27,897 nt of DNA from assembly GCA_002345025.1 (NCBI GenBank), contig DDUX01000124.1, forward strand, positions 1-27,897. Reading direction: 5' to 3'. A model generated the notes under the pieces. That model had not been told where the DNA came from. It ran no database searches and worked only from the letters and a program-made list of their open reading frames with translations. Origin of the DNA: Candidatus Accumulibacter iunctus (lineage in GTDB: Bacteria; Pseudomonadota; Gammaproteobacteria; Burkholderiales; Rhodocyclaceae). A program made the translations under genes and the position numbers. Below, piece by piece: positions 15,201 to 21,092 of this stretch; within the stretch, counting starts at the first letter, position 1; the number at the start of each line of letters is the position of its first letter.

Positions 15201-17995
15201 TGCGTGGCCACAGCGGCACGATCGGCCAGCAGCTCAACATCGGCGGCACGCAGACGCTGGTCAACAACGGCAGCATCATTGCCGATGGCGCTGGCGGCAC
15301 GATCAGCTTCACCGAGTCGGCACTGGTCAACAACGGCCTCGTCCGTGCCCAGGCCGGCACGGTCAACGTCGGCGTTGCGCTCTCGGGCAGCGGTACCCTA
15401 CAGGTCGACAGCGCGGGCACGATGAACCTGGCCAATGGCGCCAAGACGCAAGGAACCTTGGTGATGGGTGCTGCCGGGGCAGCGTTGAACCTCGGTACCG
15501 GCAACCTGACGATCAACAGCGACTACACCAACGCCGGCGCCGGCAGCGGCAACGCCTTCAACCGGCGTGCCGGTGTTGCCGGCGGCGGTCAGATCGTCGC
15601 CGGCGGCGACGTCAAGCAAGTGATCAGCGGCGCCGGCGTCACCGGCGGCAATACGACGAACGCGACGTTGACGCTCGGCAACATGCGCGTTGGCAGCAAC
15701 ACCTACAATTACCAGATCGGCAACAGCGGCACCACCGGTCCGACGCTGCGCGGCGCCGTCCAGACCGCTGCCAACGGCGGCAACATCAGCGACACACGCC
15801 TCTCGGGCAGCGGGGTCACCGCCGCCAACTACAACGCCGGCGGCCCGGGAGCCGACAGCGGTGACCTCGCGGTGGTCTTCAACGCCGCCGGTGCCGGCGC
15901 GCTGGCACCGCTCACCGGGCAGATCCTGAACCTGCGCAGCAATTTCGAGAACATCGCCGACCAGAAGCTCAACATCGTCCTCGCTGGTGGTGCTGCGGCC
16001 TACAACGCCGCCATCGGCAGCGCAGGTACGCCGGTGACGGTAGCCAACCAGCGCGTTGGCGGCACCAACACCGCCGCCATCACGGTCGGCAACACAGCCG
16101 CTGCCGGCCAGTTCAGCGAAGACCTCAACGCCAGTTTCTCTGGCTCGAGCGGCCAAGCCGCGATCAGCGGTGGCAACATCGCCGGTCTGCTGGCCGGACA
16201 GAGCAACAACACGACCATGGGCGCACGCGTAGACAGCAGCTCGGCCGGTGCCAAGGCGGGCACGGTGTCTCTCGCCTACGAGACCGCCGGCACGGTCAAC
16301 GGCGTCAGCAATGGCCTCGGCACCGCCAGCGCCGGCAGCCAGGTCGTCGCCGTCAGCGGCAAGGTCTACCAGCTGGCTGCCGGCTCGCTGCAGACCGGTC
16401 CGCTGAACTTCGGCACCCTGCAGGTCGGCCAGCAGGTCAGCCAGAGCCTCGTGGTGCGCAACACCGCCAGCGGAGCGGCCGGCTTCGTCGAGGATCTCAA
16501 CGCCTCCTTCGGCGCCTCGGGCAATAGCCAGATCAGCGGCAGCGGCGCCCTCAACGGCATCCTCGCCGGCACCGACAGCACCGCTGTCAACGGCGCGATG
16601 ACCGTCACCGTCACCGGTGCGACGGCCGGCGCCCTGAACAGCTCGATCGCCGTCAATTACTCCAGCGCCGGTGCGGTGAACAATGTCAGCAACGGGCTCG
16701 GCGTGCTGGCAGTGGGGAGTGAGAACTTCGCGGTCAATGGCAGGATCACGGCCACGGGGAGTGTCATCAACCAAGCCAACCCGCAGATCAACACCCCGAC
16801 GATCGCCCTCGCGGCCCGCCGGGTCGGCGATGCGGCGGCGACGGCGAACGTCAGCGTCAGCAACGTGGCGGGGGCTCCGCCGCAGGCGGCATTGAACGCC
16901 AGCATCAGCAGCGGCGGCGTACCGGTCACGGCCAACGGCAGCTTCAACCTGCTCGACCCGGGTGCAACCAGCACCGCGCTGCAGGTCGGCCTCAACACCA
17001 ACGTCGCCGGCAACTACACGGGTGCCAACGCCGGCAGCGCGACCATCGCGCTGATCTCCGACGCCAGCAACGTCGGCAACTGCGCGCCGAACTGCCAGCT
17101 CAACCTGGCGCCACAGACGGTCAGCGTATCCGGCAAGGTCTACACCGCTGCTGTCGGGCAGTCGACGACACCGGTGGTCGACTTCGGCATCGTCCGCGTC
17201 GGTGACAGTGTCGCCGGCAGGAACGTCACGGTCCAGAACGCTGCCGTCGTCAGCGGCCTGAACGACACCCTGCACGCCAGCCTGAACGGCGTCAGCGGGC
17301 CGTTCGCCGCCGGCGCTGCCAGCAGCGGCATCGTCGCCCAGGGCAGCGGGCAGATCGCCGTCGGGCTGGCGACGGCAACGGCGGGTGCCTTCAGTCAGAA
17401 CGCCAGCGTCGCCTTCATCAGTCAGAACGCCGACATGGCTGACATCAGCGCCGGCACCGACGCGGCGGTGCTCCTGCAGGCGCAGGTGAACAACATCGCC
17501 AATGCAGCGCTCACCAAGTTCTCCGGCCTCGGTACGCTGAGCGTCATTGGCAACGACTACACGCTCGATCTGGGCAACATCGTGCTCGGCACGCTGGGCA
17601 TCAATGGTTCGCTGCAACTCGCGAACGCAACCAGCGGACCGGCCGACTTCCTGAGCGGAACCTTCGACCTCAGCGCCACGGGCGACGCCGACGGCTTCAG
17701 CTTCACCGGCTGGGACCCCTTCAGCGGACTGGCAGCCGGCCAGAGCATCGGCGGCCTCGACTACGTCTTCGACGCCACGACCCTCGGCGTGCTCGACGAC
17801 CTGATCAGGCTCGATGCCCTCAGCCAGAATGGCTCCGGTCCCGACCTCGGGCAACAGCGGACGCTGCGCATCGTCGCCAACGTCATCGACCAGCAGGGCG
17901 GCGGCGGTACGGTGCCCGAGCCGGCGACGATGCTGTTGCTGACCGTTGCTCTCGCCAGCCTGCTGCTGCAGCGTCGGCGCAGCATGGTACACTGA
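12203..17995 (+). CDS. Giant repeat-containing PEP-CTERM surface protein
   Basis: A 1930-residue secreted protein. The ATG at 12203 is chosen because GGAG (12193-12196) precedes it and a signal peptide starts there (MATKTPRFVIKPSLLAILLA, cleavage after QQALA); an earlier in-frame ATG at 12128 overlaps the promoter. A NW...W...VPS-type beta-strand start is followed by about five 187-residue Gly/Asn/Thr-rich repeats (about residues 153-1060), then five or six divergent units carrying an RVG...V.N pattern (for example FGTLQVGQQVSQSLVVRN), like choice-of-anchor/Hydin-type beta sandwiches (about 1155-1790). The C-terminus is a PEP-CTERM signal: VPEPATMLLLTVALASLL followed by an Arg cluster. Such proteins are exported by Sec, processed by an exosortase and placed at the surface or in the matrix. 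No exosortase is in the window. Biofilm or floc structure is the likely role, by inference. Two small membrane proteins follow. Confidence 0.92.
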   Translation: MATKTPRFVIKPSLLAILLAFPAQQALAANCNWIPASGNWNVAGNWDCGLVPSAPNADTANIAASRTVTVNDIRSIRSMNNAGTLQIDAFLLDLQSGGTGTANSGTINVGGASTAALQVGAGHNINNTGGTINIANGSVVNQFGSTITGGTINTSGSGALTVFANAGNFLNNSTLNGRMDMASNANSRQRVSGALTLGGAPTTIEINQNGILSFEGNSSLAGTGNLVFGNTGAGNRIDLDGNGTTTFASGITVRGQNGTIGQQLNIGGTQTLLNNGTISADVGGGTITITDSDVTNSGTLSALNGGTLVLNSNVTGGASGQIVAGSGSTVRQQGVTLSGNINTSGSGLFTVTSTAVNRLTGVTFVGNLDMATEANSRQRVTTGGLVLNGTVNINNNGILSFEGDGTLGGTGTVVLGATGGGNRIDLDGNGTTTIANGVTVRGQNGTIGQDINIGGTQILLNNGTISADVSGGTITLTDSAVTNNGTLSAVNGGTLVLNSNVTGGAGGQIVAGTGSTVRQEGVTIGGTINTSGNGLFTVSSTAANRLDAVTLNGNLDMATVANSRERVVGGGLTLNGTISINNNGILSFEGDSSFGGNGSVVFGGTGAGNRIDLDGNGTTTFASGITIRGQNGTIGQQINIGGTQTLLNNGTISADVAGGTITITDSDVTNNGTISALNGGTLVLNSNVSGTASGQIVAGSGSTVRQQGVTLSGNINTSGSGLFTVTSTAANRLTGVTLAGNLDMATEANSRQRVSSGGLVLNGTININNNGILSFEGDGTLGGNGSVVLGATGGGNRIDLDGNGTTTIASGITVRGQNGTIGQQINIGGTQTLVNNGLISADVAGGMITIDQSAVLNNNRLEARNGATLQLASDVGNGGSGVILADNGVVLQSGVRISGGDIQSANGGALRVSSTAANYVDAATVSGVMDMSTVGNSRQRVNNGLTVNGTVNINQNGILGFEGTSTLAGSGSIVLGSTGGGNRIDLDGNGTTTFAAGVTVRGHSGTIGQQLNIGGTQTLVNNGSIIADGAGGTISFTESALVNNGLVRAQAGTVNVGVALSGSGTLQVDSAGTMNLANGAKTQGTLVMGAAGAALNLGTGNLTINSDYTNAGAGSGNAFNRRAGVAGGGQIVAGGDVKQVISGAGVTGGNTTNATLTLGNMRVGSNTYNYQIGNSGTTGPTLRGAVQTAANGGNISDTRLSGSGVTAANYNAGGPGADSGDLAVVFNAAGAGALAPLTGQILNLRSNFENIADQKLNIVLAGGAAAYNAAIGSAGTPVTVANQRVGGTNTAAITVGNTAAAGQFSEDLNASFSGSSGQAAISGGNIAGLLAGQSNNTTMGARVDSSSAGAKAGTVSLAYETAGTVNGVSNGLGTASAGSQVVAVSGKVYQLAAGSLQTGPLNFGTLQVGQQVSQSLVVRNTASGAAGFVEDLNASFGASGNSQISGSGALNGILAGTDSTAVNGAMTVTVTGATAGALNSSIAVNYSSAGAVNNVSNGLGVLAVGSENFAVNGRITATGSVINQANPQINTPTIALAARRVGDAAATANVSVSNVAGAPPQAALNASISSGGVPVTANGSFNLLDPGATSTALQVGLNTNVAGNYTGANAGSATIALISDASNVGNCAPNCQLNLAPQTVSVSGKVYTAAVGQSTTPVVDFGIVRVGDSVAGRNVTVQNAAVVSGLNDTLHASLNGVSGPFAAGAASSGIVAQGSGQIAVGLATATAGAFSQNASVAFISQNADMADISAGTDAAVLLQAQVNNIANAALTKFSGLGTLSVIGNDYTLDLGNIVLGTLGINGSLQLANATSGPADFLSGTFDLSATGDADGFSFTGWDPFSGLAAGQSIGGLDYVFDATTLGVLDDLIRLDALSQNGSGPDLGQQRTLRIVANVIDQQGGGGTVPEPATMLLLTVALASLLLQRRRSMVH
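12659..15400 (+). repeat. 561-bp tandem repeats inside the PEP-CTERM gene
   Basis: Equivalent codons (the Asn of N-T-S-G or its counterpart) fall at 12659, 13226, 13787, 14348 and 14909. This gives one 567-base unit, three exact 561-base units and a final, more divergent unit. A second landmark, the segment coding NRIDLDGNGTTT, recurs near 12909, 13470, 14031, 14592 and 15150 (periods 561, 561, 561, 558). Units 2 and 4 are nearly identical over long stretches, which points to recent duplication or gene conversion. The boundary after the fifth unit is approximate. Each unit codes about 187 residues of probable stacked beta structure. Confidence 0.9.
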
Positions 17996-18010
17996 TCGCC
18001 TGGGTGGTCA

Positions 18011-18059
18011 CTGCGAAGAGGAGGCCGCCCCCCCCCGTCCGGACCGGCCCTCTTCGCAG
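18011..18059 (+). terminator. Inverted repeat after the PEP-CTERM gene, with a C9 run in the loop
   Basis: Arms CTGCGAAGAGG (18011-18021) and CCTCTTCGCAG (18049-18059) are perfectly complementary. The 27-base loop contains nine consecutive C residues (18028-18036) and a GTCCGGAC palindrome. No U-tract follows, so it is at best a partial or rho-assisted terminator. The last two bases of the stem overlap the Shine-Dalgarno sequence of the next gene, so it may instead tune translation of that gene. Confidence 0.4.
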
Positions 18060-18071
18060 GAGAGCATTCGC

Positions 18072-18356
18072 TTGAACACTTTACAATATCGCATCCTGAT
18101 GCTGCTTGGCGTTTTGGCACTGCTGCTGTCGGTGATCAACGCGCTGATGTTCAGCAGCAATCGGGAAGCACAGAACGAGCTGAACGCGCGAGGTCAGTAC
18201 ATCCAGCAGAGTCTGCAGCTCGAGCCGCTGTACCAGTCGCTGGTCAAGTCGCTCGCCGATCTGGCAGCCAGAGATGGTGACGCCCAACTTGGTGAGTTGC
18301 TTGCCTCGCAGGGCATCAGCTTCAGCGCCACACCGTCCGCCGTCCCGAACCGATGA
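18072..18356 (+). CDS. Small single-pass membrane protein, TTG start
   Basis: A 94-residue protein of unrecognised family. A TTG at 18072 is chosen as start because AGGAGAG (18058-18064) lies 7 bases upstream and the resulting protein begins just before a transmembrane helix (about residues 8-26, LMLLGVLALLLSVINALMF). The rest is a charged, probably helical region ending LGELLASQGISFSATPSAVP. A longer open frame from 17946 would run through the end of the PEP-CTERM gene and the hairpin and is unlikely. The stop overlaps the start of the next gene (ATGA). The C-terminal pattern is shared with that downstream protein, suggesting an ancient duplication. Context suggests a membrane partner of the PEP-CTERM protein or of the envelope, but no function can be given. 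Confidence 0.7.
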   Translation: MNTLQYRILMLLGVLALLLSVINALMFSSNREAQNELNARGQYIQQSLQLEPLYQSLVKSLADLAARDGDAQLGELLASQGISFSATPSAVPNR

Positions 18357-18661
18357 CCGCCATGGACGAACAGCAACCGGGCAACGTCTTCCTGCCGATC
18401 TGCCTGCTGGCCGTGGCGATGGTCATCTGGTCAGGCTTCCAGGCCAGCCAGCTCTACCAAGAACGCAACAGCCTCGCCAGTCTGCGCAGCAACCAGGAGG
18501 CGACCTTCAGGAACGCCGAGAAAATGCGTGCACAACTCGAGGCGTTGGCCAGTGGAACACAGAAGCTCGCCACCGCCGGCAACAGGAACGCGCAGGCGAT
18601 GGTTGGCGCCCTGCAGCAACGCGGCATCACCATCAACCCGGAGGCGAAGAAGCCGCAGTAG
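18353..18661 (+). CDS. Small single-pass membrane protein, paralogue of upstream gene
   Basis: A 102-residue protein of unrecognised family. It has one transmembrane helix (about residues 13-31, FLPICLLAVAMVIWSGFQA) and then a Gln/Ala/Arg-rich coiled-coil-like region (about 33-85) ending ALQQRGITINPEAKKPQ. Its ATG overlaps the previous stop (ATGA, 18353-18356), so the pair is translationally coupled. The segment NAQAMVGALQQRGITIN resembles DAQLGELLASQGISFS in the upstream protein, so the two probably form related subunits. The N-terminus is probably cytoplasmic, with the helical region outside, but topology is inferred only from charge. A second ATG three codons in (MDEQQ) is an alternative start. 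Confidence 0.75.
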   Translation: MTAMDEQQPGNVFLPICLLAVAMVIWSGFQASQLYQERNSLASLRSNQEATFRNAEKMRAQLEALASGTQKLATAGNRNAQAMVGALQQRGITINPEAKKPQ

Positions 18662-18776
18662 CCGTCGTCCGCCCGTACCCGCGACGGCTCCCCGTGGCAA
18701 GCTACACCGCCGCCGTACACGCTGCTCCGCAGGGGCAACGCAGTTGGCGCGCGTCGTGCGCCGTCGCGCTGCCGCC

Positions 18777-20315
18777 ATGAATCTCCTGAGGACTCTCGCC
18801 ACCGTCAGCAGCATGACCATGCTGTCGCGGATTCTTGGCTTCATCCGTGACTTCGTGGTAGCGCGCACCTTTGGTGCCGGCATGCTGACCGACGCCTTCT
18901 TCGTCGCCTTCAAGCTGCCAAACCTGCTCCGCCGGTTGTTCGCCGAGGGGGCGTTTTCACAGGCATTCGTTCCGGTACTCGGCGAGTACCGGAACAAGCG
19001 CGGCAACGAGGAGACGAGGCAACTTGTCGATCGCGTCGCCAGTCTGCTCTTCCTCATCGTGCTGCTGGTCACCCTGCTCGGCATGGCGGCAGCACCGCTG
19101 CTCGTCCATCTGTCGGCACCCGGCTTCACCGACGACCCGGAAAAGTTCGCGCTGACCGTCGACCTGACGCGCATTACCTTCCCGTACATTCTCTTCATGT
19201 CGCTGGTGGCCCTCGCCGGCGGCGTCCTCAATACGTGGAGCCGCTTTGCCATCCCGGCGTTCACGCCGGTCCTGCTCAACGTCTCGTTCATTCTCATGGC
19301 ACTCTTTGCCGCCCCGTACTTCGCGCCGCCGATCATGGCGCTGGCCTGGGCAGTGTTCATTGGCGGCGCGCTGCAACTCGCCTTCCAGCTTCCCTTCCTC
19401 AAACGCATCGGCATGCTGCCACGCTTTTCAGTGACGCTGCGCGACGAAGGGGTGCGACGCATCTTCCGCCTGATGGCGCCGGCGATCCTTGGTGTCTCGG
19501 TGGCACAGGTGAGCCTGCTGCTGAACACCGTCTTCGCCTCGTTCCTCGCCACCGGCAGCGTCTCGTGGCTCTACTACGCTGATCGCCTGATGGAGTTCCC
19601 GGCCGGCCTGCTCGGCGCAGCGCTCGGCACCATCCTCCTGCCGTCCCTGGCGCGCTGCCATGCGACGGGTCAGACGGACGAGTACTCGCGACTGCTCGAC
19701 TGGGGGTTGCGGCTCACCTTCCTGCTCGCCGCACCGGCGGCACTGGCGCTCGCCATTCTTGCCGTGCCCCTGATCAGCAGCCTGTTCCACTACGGCGCTT
19801 TTTCCAGCAGCGACGTCCTCCATACCCGTGATGCCCTCGTCGCCTACAGTCTCGGCCTGCTGGCCCTGATACTGGTGAAGGTGCTCGCACCCGGCTTCTA
19901 CGCGCGGCAGAACATCCGCACCCCGGTACGCATCGCCATTCTGACCCTGGTCGTCACGCAATTCCTCAACCTGCTGCTCGTCGGCTGGCTCGCGCACGCC
20001 GGACTGGCGCTGTCGATCGGACTCGCTGCCAGCCTGAATGCCGGCCTGCTTTACCTCGGTTTGCGCCGGCATGGCGTGTACTCACCGCTGCCCGGCTGGC
20101 CACTGTTCTACACCCGGCTCGCCTGCGCGCTGGCGACGATGGGCGGCACGCTCTGGTTCGCTGCCGGTGACGCCAGCGACTGGCTCGGCTGGAGTCTCGG
20201 CGAGCGCCTGTGGCGCCTTTCCCTGATCGTAGGCTTCGGCGCTGGCGTCTATTTCGCTACACTATGGGTCGCCGGCTTTCGCCTGCGCGACTTCAAGCGC
20301 AACGCGGCAGAGTAA
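18777..20315 (+). CDS. murJ: MurJ, lipid II flippase
   Basis: A 512-residue polytopic membrane protein with the MurJ/MviN N-terminus (MNLLRTLATVSSMTMLSRIL, then GFIRDFVVARTFGAG and FKLPNLLRRLFAEGAFSQAF). The length matches the usual 510-520 residues and about 14 transmembrane helices. It moves the peptidoglycan precursor lipid II across the inner membrane. Conserved arginines in the first helix pair (such as RIL and FIRD) and in PNLLRRLFAEG are present. The start ATG has no strong Shine-Dalgarno sequence; 115 bases separate it from the small membrane protein gene upstream. The PEBP gene follows 24 bases after its stop and is likely co-transcribed. Confidence 0.96.
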   Translation: MNLLRTLATVSSMTMLSRILGFIRDFVVARTFGAGMLTDAFFVAFKLPNLLRRLFAEGAFSQAFVPVLGEYRNKRGNEETRQLVDRVASLLFLIVLLVTLLGMAAAPLLVHLSAPGFTDDPEKFALTVDLTRITFPYILFMSLVALAGGVLNTWSRFAIPAFTPVLLNVSFILMALFAAPYFAPPIMALAWAVFIGGALQLAFQLPFLKRIGMLPRFSVTLRDEGVRRIFRLMAPAILGVSVAQVSLLLNTVFASFLATGSVSWLYYADRLMEFPAGLLGAALGTILLPSLARCHATGQTDEYSRLLDWGLRLTFLLAAPAALALAILAVPLISSLFHYGAFSSSDVLHTRDALVAYSLGLLALILVKVLAPGFYARQNIRTPVRIAILTLVVTQFLNLLLVGWLAHAGLALSIGLAASLNAGLLYLGLRRHGVYSPLPGWPLFYTRLACALATMGGTLWFAAGDASDWLGWSLGERLWRLSLIVGFGAGVYFATLWVAGFRLRDFKRNAAE

Positions 20316-20339
20316 CCCCCTTCAGGAGGACAAGACATC

Positions 20340-20969
20340 ATGCAACTGACCAGCACCAGTTTCCGGGACGGAGAACGCATCCCGGGCGACTTCGCTTTCT
20401 GCATCCCCGATCCGGCGCACCATGTGTGCCTCGGCAGCAACCGGAACCCGCAACTCGCCTGGAGCGACGTGCCGCCAGGGACCCGCTCATTCGCCCTCAT
20501 CTGCCACGACCCGGACGTCCCGAGCAAGGGCGACGACGTCAATCAGGAGGACCGCACGGTGCCGGCCTCGCTGCCGCGCGTGGATTTCTTTCATTGGGTT
20601 CTGGTCGACCTGCCGCCAGGTCTGCGGCAGATCGGCGAAGGCGAGTTCTCCAGTGACGTAACGCCGCGCGGCAAGGCGGGTCCGCACGCGGCGCACGAAG
20701 CGCGCCAGGGAATCAACGACTATACGGCATGGTTCGCCGGCGACAACGACATGCGCGGCGACTACTACGGCTACGACGGCCCCTGCCCGCCATGGAACGA
20801 CGAGATCGTGCACCACTATGTGTTCACCGTCTTTGCGCTCGATGTCGAGCGCCTCGACGTCGACGGCAAGCTCAGCGGACCGCAGGTGCGCGCTGCGCTG
20901 CAGGGACACATCCTCGCCGAGGCGCGGCTCACCGGAACCTACTCACTGAATCCAGCGCTCGGTACCTGA
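20340..20969 (+). CDS. YbhB/YbcL family PEBP (Raf kinase inhibitor-like) protein
   Basis: A 209-residue cytoplasmic protein of the phosphatidylethanolamine-binding family. Hallmarks seen are the DPDVP motif (about residues 60-64), FFHWVLVDLP (about 82-91), a GINDY segment (about 124-128), YDGPCPP (about 144-150) and HHYVFTVFALD (about 157-167). AGGAGG (20324-20329) precedes the ATG by 10 bases. It is somewhat longer than the usual 150-180 residues because of an insertion after DPDVP (about 65-80) and one around residues 128-143. Bacterial members have been linked to small-molecule or phospholipid binding, but the physiological ligand is unknown. It follows murJ closely and ends before a strong terminator. 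Confidence 0.9.
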   Translation: MQLTSTSFRDGERIPGDFAFCIPDPAHHVCLGSNRNPQLAWSDVPPGTRSFALICHDPDVPSKGDDVNQEDRTVPASLPRVDFFHWVLVDLPPGLRQIGEGEFSSDVTPRGKAGPHAAHEARQGINDYTAWFAGDNDMRGDYYGYDGPCPPWNDEIVHHYVFTVFALDVERLDVDGKLSGPQVRAALQGHILAEARLTGTYSLNPALGT

Positions 20970-20996
20970 GCCGGCGCGCCCGCCGTCGAGTCAGGA

Positions 20997-21030
20997 AACA
21001 ACAAGGCCGCCCGAGGGCGGCCTTGTTGTT
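20997..21030. terminator. Bidirectional rho-independent terminator
   Basis: A perfect 15-base stem (20997-21011 with 21016-21030) closes a CGAG loop. The right arm ends in TTGTTGTT on the plus strand, and the sequence reads likewise on the minus strand. It sits between the convergent PEBP (plus) and hppA (minus) genes and can serve both. Confidence 0.88.
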
Positions 21031-21092
21031 CTGTACAGGAGGGGCAGCCGCTTCGGCAGCTGCCCGCGTGGTGCTACGGTTGTGTTGGCGGC

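Noticed and set aside
12065..15211. A 1048-codon open frame on the minus strand opposite the PEP-CTERM repeats
   Set aside because: It mirrors the repeat period, reads as low-complexity Ala/Asp/Val repeats and has no ribosome-binding site or family features. It is a by-product of GC-rich codon use on the real gene.
15398..17992. An 864-codon open frame on the minus strand opposite the C-terminal half of the PEP-CTERM gene
   Set aside because: It is antisense to a gene with a signal peptide and PEP-CTERM tail, and its translation is Ala/Gly/Arg/Asp-rich with no recognisable domain.
18746..18762. GG-N10-GC pattern upstream of murJ
   Set aside because: It is GC-rich throughout, matches the sigma-54 consensus poorly outside the two dinucleotides, and a housekeeping gene is unlikely to depend on sigma-54.
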